Source of the DNA: Sycon ciliatum
Lineage: Eukaryota > Porifera > Calcarea > Leucosolenida > Sycettidae
Reading direction: 5' to 3'
NCBI RefSeq assembly: GCF_964019385.1
Contig: NC_088654.1
Coordinates: forward strand, 24,562,453 to 24,626,452
Length of the DNA: 64,000 bases
The notes beneath the pieces were generated by a model. It was not told the DNA's origin and did not search any database. It saw nothing but the letters and a program-made list of their open reading frames with translations. A program made the translations under genes and the position numbers. Positions within the stretch are counted from its first letter, which is position 1; the number at the start of each line of letters is the position of its first letter. This document shows positions 46,401 to 55,635 of the stretch, piece after piece.

Positions 46401-47996
46401 AATGGTGCTTTAATTAACTGCGCACAAGCACTAGTGTTGGCTGGGTTTACCATTATAATAAAATGATCTTCTTTGAAAGCAACTGCAAACATGGGCAAAC
46501 TCAGGGACGTTTTCAGGACTGAGGAGGCCTCTAGAAATTCATCCAAGTATATAGACGACAGGACAGGGTCAGGTGGTAAAACGTTTTCTAAAAACGACAG
46601 TGCAATGCTGAACCGCCTTCGATATACATACACTACAGCGCAATACAGTACACATGTACATGTATCTGCATTGGCCATTAACCGGTACAATGAACAAATT
46701 TGAGCAGTAGAATTCAAACGTAATAATTATATAATAATGTAATAACACCTATAGTGAATAAGACCACACAACCCCGACTATATCCCCAGTCTCCTGATGA
46801 TTGCTTCTCAGCATGAAACTCGTGAGTAGAGACATTTAATCACGTTGTTGTTCCACCGGATTTTCGTGTGTAATAATGTAATACATGTTGGCTTCCTGGC
46901 TGTTGTCCAATTTCCATTGGATACACATGTAAAATGTGGACGTGAGCAGAGTAGATTTTGTGCGTAGCCAACGGAGCAGTTTTCTGCTACCTGTGCTGAC
47001 CAATGGATCAGTCAATACCTGTGGTGCTATCTGAAGTTATTTGAGGTTATGTCTACAGCATAGGGTAGGTATTTGAGGTTATATTAAGGTTGTGGAGTTA
47101 TGGATACCTGAATGCTAGTAATAAATTTCTTTAGTTTAGTCGGGATTTCGCAACCGACACGTTAGGTGTTCTTGCAGGGTGTCGAAACTGAGCATCTACC
47201 ATACCACCACGTTAATCCATGAGAGGAAGTGCCCTACACAGGAACCGGTTTGGAGCTCTGCCTAGTCGAGAATGATCAGATACGGACAGAAAAAGTGACC
47301 ATGGCGAGAATTTCCTGATTGCCTGGAGTGCTCAACACCACGAGGATGGAGCAAAGGTGCGACCTATGCCTAGTAGAAAAGATGAAGATCATCCGCGTTG
47401 ACGCAGTCACGCTCCTAAACAAAAAAATCAGAATAAGTATCAATATGTCTTCACCAGAATAAGTTATAGCTCTCGCGCTATACTGGTGTGACTTAGTTAC
47501 ATGCCTGCCGTCACCAGTACCAGCCTCCCGCCTGGAGATAAGTTTGTAGCCAGATGATGAACAGATGATCAGTTGTCTGAGGATTGCATTAGCTTTGCTA
47601 TGTGCATGAAACGCAGCGTTACAACAATGACCTAGCAGGTTTTATTGTCTTATTCGTTGGGAATAGACTGCACACATAGCCAGTGCCTTGAGAAGAGACT
47701 TGTTTAGTTTTGGGAACGATGTGTACGACAACTGGGGAGTTGTGAAACAATGCATTATCTGTCATGTGTCGCTTTGGGTAGTTCGAAGCTACAATGCCAT
47801 GCAGCCACTGGTGGATTGAGTCTTGGACAGGCCCTCCCAGCAGGAATCGAGGCTACAAATTTAATCAAACATCCAACTCTCAATATACCATACCTTCGCT
47901 TAGTGATGCCACACAGCTGAGGACCAGTATGATTCGGATGCAATGTAAGCGCATGGCAGACGTGTTCCAAACAATCTTGCCTCTTTCACCTTCCAT
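22076..47996 (-). CDS. Gene 1: CCP x4 - FN3 x9 - TM - polytyrosine-tail receptor (spliced)
   Basis: I assembled this gene by hand from exons 47996-47894, 46263-46081, 44422-44237, 43375-43190, 39618-39433, 36622-36374, 36046-35756, 34987-34691, 32830-32549, 32109-31804, 31424-31125, 30098-29805, 28787-28452, 27814-27609, 26306-26144 and 23190-22076. All junctions are AG/GT and the phases agree throughout. The sum is 4683 bp, so about 1560 residues. Order: signal peptide, four CCP domains (~35-281), nine FN3-like domains (~282-1189), a transmembrane helix, then a ~345-residue tail with no recognisable kinase or phosphatase but 11 tyrosine motifs. CCP and FN3 modules usually bind proteins or glycans outside the cell. 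The tail suggests SH2-protein docking after phosphorylation. I infer a cell-surface recognition or adhesion receptor; the ligand is unknown. The paralogue lies downstream on the same strand. Exon calls are strong; the exact start and any alternative splicing are not proven. Confidence 0.85.
24003..24047 (+). ncRNA. Hammerhead ribozyme-like motif, subfamily 1, copy 1
   Basis: Stem I gtctc/gagac, core atgatga (consensus ctgatga, first base changed), a weak stem II, gaaa, 3-bp stem III ctc-gt-gag, then ta as the U16-H17 cleavage position. It is antisense in gene 1's last intron. The core change probably makes it inactive. Confidence 0.5.
24441..25614. repeat. 15-bp minisatellite, ctacactcaacctgc, ~78 copies
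   Basis: Nearly perfect head-to-tail array in gene 1's last intron. One single-base insertion near 24790 and one T-to-C variant near 24496 are almost the only differences. Because 15 is divisible by 3, every frame is open; these are not genes. Confidence 0.97.
26144..26306 (-). CDS. Gene 1 exon 15, FN3 domain 9, second half and juxtamembrane stalk
   Basis: A 163-bp exon, phase 0 in and phase 1 out. LTGRIGNLPAGKHYAFDVIA supplies the E-F strands missing from the previous exon, and SPNTLDFSNMTTTYLQPQ forms the stalk. The acceptor has a tandem tag (tgtaggatgtag); I used the upstream one because it keeps phase. An alternative 6-bp shorter exon is possible. Confidence 0.7.
26528..26650. repeat. 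CA microsatellite
   Basis: About 120 bp of interrupted (CA)n in the gene 1 intron before the split FN3 exon. Confidence 0.95.
26742..27184. repeat. 22-bp minisatellite, agctcaaagtagagctgctgtt
   Basis: About 20 copies in the gene 1 intron. Each unit contains the inverted repeat agctc/gagct. A few variant units (ctgcgg, ctgctttt) are interspersed. Confidence 0.93.
27609..27814 (-). CDS. Gene 1 exon 14, FN3 domain 9, first half
   Basis: A 206-bp exon, phase 1 in and phase 0 out, the only split FN3 domain. DPGQPRQIETRF, AELTWKRSLTGG and YRMFAFYEED give the first strands. A Gln/His/Arg-rich loop (EEQQQQHRRHRS) follows. Confidence 0.75.
28189..28251. repeat. TAACAC hexamer array
   Basis: About ten units of (ACACTA)n, with a short interruption taaaaataacat. 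Not the standard animal telomere repeat. Confidence 0.85.
28386..28429 (+). ncRNA. Hammerhead ribozyme-like motif, subfamily 2, copy 1
   Basis: Stem I ctgtg/cgcag (5 pairs, one G-U), ctgatga, stem II gtc...gac (3 pairs), gaag (consensus gaaa), stem III cag-tt-ctg, then ta. It is antisense in the gene 1 intron, ~20 bp from the exon 13 donor. The core A15.1 to G change likely weakens it. Confidence 0.55.
28452..28787 (-). CDS. Gene 1 exon 13, FN3 domain 8
   Basis: A 336-bp phase 1-1 exon. Strong FN3 pattern: APDAVTNVSVEFE, IVSWTPLTES, ITDYTIFYSE, then AFVLVASTRIGPG. The donor (gtaagt) sits about 20 bp from an antisense hammerhead-like motif in the intron. Confidence 0.85.
29805..30098 (-). CDS. 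Gene 1 exon 12, FN3 domain 7
   Basis: A 294-bp phase 1-1 exon. Strong FN3 pattern: APSIGPTVISS, LRLTWKALQ, VLVRYDVRI, LNINTVYGMSVRAVNQ. Confidence 0.88.
30268..30352 (+). repeat. Degenerate tRNA-derived SINE
   Basis: The B-box region (aggcttaagtcctggtgggg) and the tail ttttcaggcggttcacttcc match the SINE pair at 44795-45003. The head is decayed. Confidence 0.45.
31125..31424 (-). CDS. Gene 1 exon 11, FN3 domain 6
   Basis: A 300-bp phase 1-1 exon. Strong FN3 pattern: SQAPAGLTVTDITD, AKFRWNAIP, IRSYQVSI, LKPYTTYEVVIAAET. Confidence 0.88.
31804..32109 (-). CDS. Gene 1 exon 10, FN3-like domain 5
   Basis: A 306-bp phase 1-1 exon. VPDAPTITLTSTPTS opens the domain, with RYCVKA in the middle strand and LQEFVLYTVSGWVLNGRGE near the end. 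It is more divergent than its neighbours, and two cysteines may pair. Confidence 0.75.
32549..32830 (-). CDS. Gene 1 exon 9, FN3 domain 4
   Basis: A 282-bp phase 1-1 exon. Strong FN3 pattern: PSEPPASVNITD, LTVVWDEVP, ITQYLVQY, LDGLQPNKYYTISVSA. Confidence 0.88.
33600..34560. other. Gene 1 intron between FN3 domains 3 and 4, repeat relics
   Basis: The whole intron is 32831-34690. It includes a poly-G run at ~33617-33634 and at ~33895-34040 a diverged relative of the 39724-40290 MITE (ttgcgaa-rich motifs). No exon was recognised. Confidence 0.45.
34691..34987 (-). CDS. Gene 1 exon 8, FN3-like domain 3
   Basis: A 297-bp phase 1-1 exon with a degenerate FN3 pattern: VPPPPSIRY, a CC pair (IDQYCCMWN), and LDNLDEDSTYTLIVFAVN. 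It is paralogous to gene 2 exon 928-1227, which keeps the CC pair and the YNVIAFAYNT F-strand. Confidence 0.75.
35213..35363. repeat. CT-rich microsatellite
   Basis: About 150 bp of (CT)n with CCC and TGT interruptions, in the gene 1 intron between FN3 domains 2 and 3. Confidence 0.92.
35640..35682 (+). ncRNA. Hammerhead ribozyme-like motif, subfamily 1, copy 2
   Basis: Core ctgatga, gaaa, stem III ctc-gt-gag and ta are intact. Stem I gtctg/gagac has four pairs and a G-G mismatch next to the core, and stem II is weak. It lies antisense in the intron between gene 1 FN3 domains 2 and 3. Confidence 0.5.
35756..36046 (-). CDS. Gene 1 exon 7, FN3 domain 2
   Basis: A 291-bp phase 1-1 exon. Typical FN3 landmarks: APGNVT at the start, INLSWTAVDP (B-strand Trp), then LTFGTTYTVSVTAEST (F-strand Tyr). 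No counterpart was found in gene 2, where a Ty3 element and a MITE occupy the equivalent intron. Confidence 0.85.
36374..36622 (-). CDS. Gene 1 exon 6, FN3-like domain 1
   Basis: A 249-bp phase 1-1 exon. FN3-like pattern: YEPITTEFCV, then IPGLSPYTVYSVFAYVKT and a final TAAVTIRT. It is short (83 residues) and has a cysteine pair (EFCV, VHC). The exon at 7922-8173 in gene 2 is a clear paralogue. Confidence 0.75.
36744..39318. mobile_element. Probable long-inverted-repeat DNA element in gene 1 intron
   Basis: 36744-36839 and 39225-39318 are inverted copies sharing ctatatgatgtcca, ctatatagagtccattggtc and caaaatccac. The 2.4 kb interior has extra copies of the gtccattggtccaaaatc block at ~36925-36945, a CA microsatellite (37398-37457) and a direct repeat (38628-38754 and 38787-38910, ccttgtggcgtcgaacgaaa). 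No transposase was recognised. Confidence 0.55.
39433..39618 (-). CDS. Gene 1 exon 5, CCP/sushi domain 4
   Basis: A 186-bp phase 1-1 exon encoding DCGVPTNPTGG, RISCSAGYAV, TITCQAGGSW and SIPPC. All four CCP cysteines and the Trp are present. It is the last CCP before the FN3 stack; a 2.8 kb intron holding a foldback element follows. Confidence 0.88.
39724..40290. mobile_element. MITE-like element, uninterrupted copy
   Basis: Same family as 1349-2325, in the intron after gene 1 CCP domain 3. Ends gggtagctcttccccaaa and tttggggacgggctag are imperfect inverted repeats. The interior has several aaagttgcga motifs. A third, partial relative is at ~33895-34040. Confidence 0.65.
40457..42560 (-). 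pseudogene. APE-type LINE ORF2 relic (reverse transcriptase), 5'-truncated, frameshifted
   Basis: Reading on the minus strand, the frame from ~42555 carries AAGPDGVTHELLK, YRPISLLSTISK and QSGFRRGDSTAWQ. It shifts near 41840 into the frame with FFDLSKAFDTVWH, GVPQGSILGPLLFLMYVND, YADDTTLL and HKHLGVTLDSKLDW. It shifts again near 40900 into the last segment with LAYQLWDSLPQQLKSSNT, ending at ~40699. A 3' tail of (AAT)n lies at 40458-40480. The order and motifs are those of a non-LTR retrotransposon reverse transcriptase. The endonuclease domain is missing. It sits in the intron between CCP domains 3 and 4; its clade was not determined. Confidence 0.85.
42936..43160. mobile_element. MITE copy next to CCP exon 4
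   Basis: Opens gcgcactccaacagcc with a short inverted partner ctgctgttggagtgcgc, and closes aacgtgtacttccttggtcc. Same family as 14135-14330. Confidence 0.6.
43190..43375 (-). CDS. Gene 1 exon 4, CCP/sushi domain 3
   Basis: A 186-bp phase 1-1 exon encoding DCKTPANPTGG, TITCSPDYAV, TIKCQAGGTW and GVPPC. It is the sister of the exon at 44237-44422, with the same donor context (cttacgta on the plus strand) and the same flanking MITE. Confidence 0.88.
43975..44206. mobile_element. MITE copy next to CCP exon 3
   Basis: Duplicate of 42936-43160, copied together with the CCP exon. Confidence 0.6.
44237..44422 (-). CDS. Gene 1 exon 3, CCP/sushi domain 2
   Basis: A 186-bp phase 1-1 exon encoding DCRTPTNPTWG, TITCSSDYAV, TITCQADGTW and GVPPC. 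It is nearly identical to the next exon and lies in a ~1.04 kb tandem duplication with it, so the extra domain was gained recently. Confidence 0.88.
44795..45003. repeat. Head-to-head pair of tRNA-derived SINEs (palindrome)
   Basis: The right unit reads ggttagagcattactcatga then cgggttcgagtcctgg (B box) and tail tttcaggcagttcacttcc. The left unit is its inverted copy minus the B-box segment. Outer ends gatcatttg and caaatgatc also mirror each other. Confidence 0.7.
45697..45782 (-). repeat. tRNA-derived SINE
   Basis: Minus strand: gagctcaatggctacaacat (A-box region) and ctgttcgagtcctggtggtg (B box), then a tail ttctcttcagacttttccc shared with 48103-48205. Confidence 0.55.
46081..46263 (-). 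CDS. Gene 1 exon 2, CCP/sushi domain 1
   Basis: A 183-bp phase 1-1 exon encoding DCGAPTNPNGG, then TISCAAGF, NITCQADGNW and TPPC. The four cysteines, the Gly-rich start and the late Trp are the CCP signature. It has a clean acceptor (ttgttag) and donor (gtaagt). CCP modules of about 60 residues mediate extracellular protein binding. Confidence 0.88.
46789..46833 (+). ncRNA. Hammerhead ribozyme-like motif, subfamily 1, copy 3
   Basis: The best copy. Stem I gtctc/gagac (5 pairs), ctgatga, stem II tgct-tctc-agca (4 pairs above a T-T mismatch), gaaa, stem III ctc-gt-gag, cleavage after ta. Type I topology with a minimal stem III is known from Penelope-like elements and animal retrozymes. It lies antisense in gene 1 intron 1. 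Confidence 0.6.
47894..47996 (-). CDS. Gene 1 exon 1, signal peptide
   Basis: The ATG at 47996 has G at -3 and +4. The exon encodes 34 residues beginning MEGERGK and ending LVLSCVASLSE, then stops in phase 1 at donor gtatgg. The hydrophobic run IRIILVLSCVASL fits a signal peptide; the second Met (residue 15) would give a more typical one. I chose it because gene 2 has a homologous exon (MEGGKHQ...CAMCAAG) with the same start context, length and phase. It joins the phase-1 acceptor of the first CCP exon, giving a Gly codon. Confidence 0.7.
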
Positions 47997-48102
47997 GACA
48001 ATCTACGTCGATAAGCGTACATAGTAGATCACAGAACAGCAAGAGGAACTCATGGCCATGTCCGGAACAGAAGAGAGAAATGATTGATTAATATTCGTAT
48101 AC

Positions 48103-48205
48103 TACACCATAGCTCAGTGGTTAGAGCATCGCTAGCTACAAGCGAGGATCCCTGGTTCGAGTTCTGGTGGTGACAGTCAATGTTTTCTTCAGACTTTTCC
48201 CGTTT
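48103..48205 (+). repeat. tRNA-derived SINE with well-kept cloverleaf
   Basis: D arm gctcagtggttagagc, anticodon stem tcgct/agcga, B box ggttcgagttc, then tail cttcagacttttccc. The base before the anticodon is G instead of the invariant U33 and the acceptor end mispairs, so it is a SINE or pseudo-tRNA. It lies ~110 bp upstream of the gene 1 ATG. Confidence 0.6.
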
Positions 48206-49516
48206 GCGTGTTTCTCTCCAGCCAGTGAATATTCATATACTTCGAAGTAATAAATTATTATGGCTCAGGACAGCGAACTGTTCCGACCATGTTAAGTCTT
48301 GTCAGCGGAGTTCACAGTGCGTGGCCGACCAGATCGAAAAGTATTATGAAGCAGACGGTCTAGGATGTCCGGACGGTACCAGCACCTACCATGATCTCAA
48401 CTGATTCTTTCAAAAGTACGGTGTTTCTTCCCTCTATCTGGGAATCCACAACAAGAATATCTCAGCCAGCATAACCTACAAGAAAATATGAATGATCTCC
48501 TCATCGACGGTCCTCGATAATGCGTGTATATTTTACTGCTGGAGAAGTGGGATAATTGTCGCCTTTTAAGCAAAAAACGCTGCACCTTTCTCGTGTACAT
48601 CCGCAAGGATACAGACTCTTTTTGATTGGCAATGAGCCCACTAATAGCGTTCTTTCACCAAAGTTGGGCTTACCGTTTGTCAATCGTGATGTTACCGCTG
48701 CTAGCGTGTTTGTCCCGCGTCCTTACACTCTAGTGTTGAACACCTCACGACCTAACCAAACACTTCTCGTTGCCTGTTGTACAAGTATCAATGTTGCTAG
48801 TAGCTTTGCCTACCCCCGTCAACCGTAGAAAGACGCATGCTATCAAGCAACAATTCTGAATTCGCAAACGTCGTCTTTTCCACGAAACCAACGACCTTCA
48901 CATACGAAGTCTGTGTACTTCCAATGACAGCCGTATAGATGGCTCTCAAAGGTACGGTGTTCTACCGAGAGACTGGCAAGACACTTCACCTACGCGTACA
49001 CGAACATCTTTTTCACGGCTTCCCGCCTGGTTCACGCTTCATTCTGGTAGCTCGCACTTTTAAAACACGTTCGTCCATCGCGATCCTGTTTCAAGGATTG
49101 ACTGTACAATAAGCACACGCAGGGGCAACACTAGCTTTTGTTCCCACACAGACATGCATACCGGATCACAAGGGCAGAGTTGTGCAGCTGACAGGATTTG
49201 TAAGAGTCCTGATTGAAGACGGTCTGTGGGTCGATGTGGTTGAGTCTCTGCGAACATAGTATTATGCGTGTGAAGGTGAGCATGCATGCATGTGCGTTCG
49301 TGCTTGGATTTGTGCACGCACATGCGTGTACGTATAATACATGTACGAATTTGCGAGTAGATAATGAGAATGGTAAGGGAGGATGCATGTGGTGATCCTG
49401 CACCCTTCTGCTGGCATTGATTAGTATGTGGTAGTGTACTGGTCTGTTTATGTGCGTTCCTCTTGAAATCCGCCCGAGTACTGTACCTGTAGAGTCTACA
49501 TGTACATGTATTGTGT
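48206..49516. other. Gene 1 5' flank, no gene seen
   Basis: No convincing coding sequence, TATA box or CpG-rich block. Open minus-strand stretches near 49060-49838 run through repeat sequence. Confidence 0.4.
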
Positions 49517-49580
49517 TGTCCGTGTGTCCGTGTGTCCGTGTGTCCGTGTGTCCGTGTGTCCGTGTGTCCGTGTGTCCGTG
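49517..49580. repeat. 8-bp tandem repeat, gtccgtgt
   Basis: About eight perfect units in the gene 1 5' flank. Confidence 0.9.
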
Positions 49581-49679
49581 TGGTGATGTAAGGGGAATAC
49601 ATGTAGCTCGGATATCATTAGTAACCACGATTATCAGACACGGATGAACAGCTGCTGCCGTCCTTAGTAGCAAGGAGTA

Positions 49680-49799
49680 CACATCCTTTATTGCTGAAAC
49701 CACAAAAAATTGCGATACAGATTGTAAACCATTCGAGGTAAAAGAGAAAGCCATTAATAAAAAAATAATAAAAAAAGAAGAAAGGTTATTGTACCATGT
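49680..49799 (-). mobile_element. 3' UTR fragment of the RLE-type LINE
   Basis: The minus strand matches 56425-56541 block by block: catggtacaataacc, taatggctttctctt, tggtttacaat and cagcaataaaggatgtg. It ends at the same point but lacks the TAC tail. Confidence 0.75.
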
Positions 49800-50435
49800 A
49801 GCAAGGAGTAGCAGTTCTGACCGCACGAATAATGACATAGTTGAGTGTGATGCGGACTAGGAAACGAATATACATTGTACAGTGCTGGCAACTGAAATCC
49901 GACCCTCTGAGCGGTGCGCTCACATCGCAAAGACCCGGCATGGGATTGTAACACTACGAAATAAAGGCGGCTAGAAAGTGAGCGCACCGCCCAGGGGTCG
50001 GATTTTAGTTGCCGCCGGTTTGCATTGTACATACTTGAAGTACACTCAGCACTGTGGCTACGAACTTTAGTTAGAAACTTACGCAAGAGATACACAAAAG
50101 GAAGCAACATAGAGCTGTTTCGTTGTTACTCATTACTACGCTCTGCCCTTTCCGGGTATTTGAGCACTATTGCAGGTTAAAACGCACTGCCTCTGTAATT
50201 GTAAAAAGAGAAGAAACACATGAGAACGAGTTATGCAGCAACTATCCACGACTGTAACAAGATGATAAACGGTCAGAAAGTGCGATAATATGGCACAAAA
50301 CTGACAGGCTACTGGGACATTCAGCTCTTTTTACATTTATTACTGGCTCAGTATCCGAGTTTAAATTTGCCTCTGTAATTAGAAACCTATAATGCAGTAA
50401 AACGCTATTATACCAACACACCCCATACACACGCT

Positions 50436-50636
<201 letters not shown>

Positions 50637-50638
<2 letters not shown>

Positions 50639-52690
50639 ACACAAACATACATTAGAGACACGGTTCTGCCAATTTCACTGCTTTTCGAGCAGAATCTTCC
50701 ACCTTTTCGAGCACTATCCGCCAATGCCTACCAGGGACCGTCCCTTGAGGCCATCCATGCTCTGAGGCTCTGACCACTGAGAGTATGGTTTGAAGCTTCG
50801 TCACACGAAGGCGATGGTCATAAAGCACAGTTTAGGCTCAGTGCGTCGAACGTGAAATATTTTATTCTTATGTCGTGCATCTACATTATATTGTCAAGGA
50901 CCAGATGCTATATCCTGCAAGGCAGGGCAAGAGTATAATTCTCGATACACAGCATGACTACAGTATTGTTAAGTCGAAATCGGAACAATAGGATACTGAT
51001 GCCAATCTACTTGTGGCATAGTTGAATCCGATTTCTCTTCAACCTAGGGCATAACATCAGATTATTAGAGACATAATTATTATTTATGTGCTCCGGTACA
51101 TCTGCAGTCATGATCAATGACATCCGATCGTGTGAGTCAAGATCAGTGATGTTTGCGCCCGGAACCAGATCACACCTCAGGGTTCGCAAGTCTATGGTTA
51201 CAAAGCTCTTGCGCGTGTACTTGCAATAGATCACACGGACTGAACTAAGGAGATGTGCGATCCTGGTTCAGGTCGTCGTCCAAGGCGCGATTAGCTTCAG
51301 TTGGCCTCGGGTGCGAGTTGCCTCGCCTGGACATGCCTGATGGGGTAAATAGCGTGCACGCTTCGTATAGACCCTACCTCACACCTTACGCCCAGCGGAT
51401 AGGGGCCTGTCGGCCAAGAGCGTCTAGTACGGTCTACACCACTCACCAAGCAGAAACAACCGTTTCAGCTACATTCTACAACTACTTGTACGACACTCGA
51501 CATACAGCAACACAAGCCTACAGTGGCAGTCCAACGCGTCCATCTCATCTGAGACTGCTAGCTAGCGAGGCGCAACATCAAAGCTTGGTGCCAAATCCAT
51601 TCCTTCGGAGAAACTACAGTTTTGCACTGTAGAAGGCAGAGCAGACGACTAACTTCCTAGTTCATTTGAAGGGTAGTTGTGTGGCGAGCGTTTTTCTTCG
51701 TTCGGTGCTGGCTGGAAAGTATGACCGGTAGTTAGTAGTCTCAGTAACGCCTTTCACCAGTTGTATGTAGTGTAGACTACGTCGCTGGGCGACGGAACGT
51801 TGATCTACAATAATTATACTAGTAGTAGTACAAAGAAATTATTATTTGAGCCCCAGATTCAGAAGCCATGAGCAGTGCGGATGCTTTGAGAAGAAATGGA
51901 TCATACCGGTAAGAATTGATGAAAATAAAGTGAGGATATCTCGCACCACTTGTAAAAGTTATGTGCTTGTCTATGCTTGTTGTGCTGCACTTGCTGGGCC
52001 CACAGAGCAAGCCCAGATAGATTTTGCTCCTGTCGCCTCGATATTTTGTCACGAAATGTTTCTGCGAAATCTTAGATATCTTGCTGAGCCTAGCACTAGA
52101 AACCCGATATTTTGCTCCATTTTGCTCCGGAAACACGGGTTATCCACTCCCCGTACAACGGTTCATAAAGATCGTATGTTCGGTTTCTCAACACGGGGTT
52201 TCACACACATGTCCCTGGGTTCTTCCAAACTCATGTCGATCATGTCGATCGACAGTGAATCCCAGTGATATTCCGCTGACCTGACCTATTCTGTCGTGCA
52301 GCATAATGCTGAATGGGTAAAAAAAGGAAATCTTAGTATGATGCAGGCATCGATCTTACCCAAAATCTTGATATTTTGCTCCGATTTTGCAGGCAATTTC
52401 CACTTTGTCAATTCTTCGATATCTTGCTAAAGACCTGCCGGTAGAATCTGTCTAAGCCTACGACAGATTACCCACGTACTGAAAAGTGCCATGCAGAGCT
52501 AGTTGACACTGGTGCAATGGGTCATTCGCCAAAGTTAAGAAAAAAGAGAAATAATCTTTATTTTCGATCCCGAGTTCCGCGTTCACATACCATCATCAGA
52601 GGCATCTGGCTACCTGGAGTGAACGCGAAACTCGAAGTTGTACCGCACTAATGCCCTCCAACCTTTCTTTGTACAGTATTATTTCTCTGT
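50637..52690. other. Gene 1 distal 5' flank, unassigned
   Basis: An open plus-strand stretch of 125 codons (51255-51632) and others near 51846-52284 show no domain or motif. The block gatattttgctcc recurs at ~52105 and ~52370, and an inverted pair (ccgagttccgcgttcac / gtgaacgcgaaactcg) sits at 52571-52636. No gene call. Confidence 0.35.
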
Positions 52691-52691
52691 G

Positions 52692-52735
52692 CTGCGCTGA
52701 TGAGTCCACAAGGGACGGAATAGTTCTGTCCGCAG
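52692..52735 (+). ncRNA. Hammerhead ribozyme-like motif, subfamily 2, copy 2
   Basis: Stem I ctgcg/cgcag (5 Watson-Crick pairs), ctgatga, stem II gtcc-acaag-ggac (4 pairs), ggaa (consensus gaaa), stem III tag-tt-ctg, then the canonical cleavage triplet gtc. A single core base is off. It shares cgcagattgagt downstream with the 28386 copy. Confidence 0.6.
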
Positions 52736-52770
52736 ATTGAGTACAATTATAACATTTACAAGTATATTAT

Positions 52771-53095
52771 GGATTCGAATAGAGATCCAAGGATAAATTT
52801 GCAGAAAAGGAAAAGGACCAAGGAAGTACAAGTTTCGCTATACTAGTAATGTCCACTAACACCACCAGTTACTAAACAATCAGCTCATGCGATAACATTG
52901 CATGACACTGACCGACGGTACTGACGTCCTACACGAGCTGGCCAACAGCTCTAGCAGATCTTGGATGTGCACTCCAACAGCCTTCCAACTTGGTTCCTAT
53001 TATTGCATGAGCTGATTGTTTAGTAACTGGTGGTGTTAGTGGACATTATAGCGTAACTTGTAGTGCCTTGGTCCTTTTTTTCTTTTCTACAAGTT
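52771..53095. mobile_element. Foldback MITE, full palindromic form
   Basis: Left arm aaaggaccaaggaagtacaa ... cactaacaccaccagttact ... cagctcatgcgataaca; the right arm is its inverted copy ending cttgtagtgccttggtcc. The arms are ~95 bp each. It defines the family whose single arms occur at 14135, 42936, 43975 and 56985. Confidence 0.75.
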
Positions 53096-53788
53096 TAATA
53101 ACACATGTAAATGTACATTAGAGTCTGTCATCGCTAGTACCTCCAAACTGTAAACACAAGGCACATCTCAACGAAAGGCAAATCTTCATTCAGGCCACAA
53201 GTCTGGTCTCCAGAATTTTCAATCCAGACCTGACCTTGTCTATAAGAATACGCTAATGTGCGATCTGTCGACCCAATACCCTACTTAGGAGACATGTTTC
53301 CTCCCTTGGGTGCGAGCAATGGAAAGGTTTCCATTCATATGTGTCGGTCTGATTGCACCGTTTGTGCGGAGAGCTAGTGGCGTGGCTCCCAGTTACAACA
53401 TCCTGTCCCTAATTCATATTCTTTCGACTGCAACAGAAGTCTATTATACCACTTGTTTCTCAGTGTGGCTGTATCGGAAGTGAACAACTTGTACATTATA
53501 CTTTAACAGCATTGTTTGGGACTCGATGCAGCAAATCCTAGATAAAGATGGCACTTTTGGCCTGCCACAATGCTATCATCAAGACTGGCTGGTGTGCGTA
53601 TGTGCTTCATGGGTGGTGAGTAGACCTACTGCAGAGAGCATTGATGCTACCTGTGAACATTTATGGATTCTATGTTTATGGTACTATTCGATATTGCTCG
53701 CTCCATGTCGCACTGCCCAAGTAAGTGTGAGAATGGTCCAAAGCACATGAATATCGTTGCCGGCTCTCCTAACTTAAAACTGGGCTCT

Positions 53789-53988
53789 NNNNNNNNNNNN
53801 NNNNNNNNNNNNNNNNNNNNNNNNNNNNNNNNNNNNNNNNNNNNNNNNNNNNNNNNNNNNNNNNNNNNNNNNNNNNNNNNNNNNNNNNNNNNNNNNNNNN
53901 NNNNNNNNNNNNNNNNNNNNNNNNNNNNNNNNNNNNNNNNNNNNNNNNNNNNNNNNNNNNNNNNNNNNNNNNNNNNNNNNNNNNNNNN
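53789..53988. other. Assembly gap, 200 N
   Basis: Exactly 200 N, next to a very long TAC array; true size unknown. Confidence 1.
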
Positions 53989-54005
53989 CAACTCCAGGAC
54001 GAACT

Positions 54006-55635
<1,630 letters not shown>

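Noticed and set aside
46382-46717. 111-codon minus-strand frame in gene 1 intron 1
   Set aside because: No domain, and no paired splice sites with phase matching the neighbouring phase-1 exons.
48103-48174. Functional tRNA gene
   Set aside because: G at the invariant U33 position, a T-T pair in the T stem and a mispaired acceptor end.
50083-50110. Possible first exon of gene 1 (MLLPFVYLL with a phase-1 gtaagt donor)
   Set aside because: Only nine hydrophobic codons, and no counterpart in gene 2. The exon at 47894-47996 is homologous to gene 2's first exon and encodes a fuller signal peptide.
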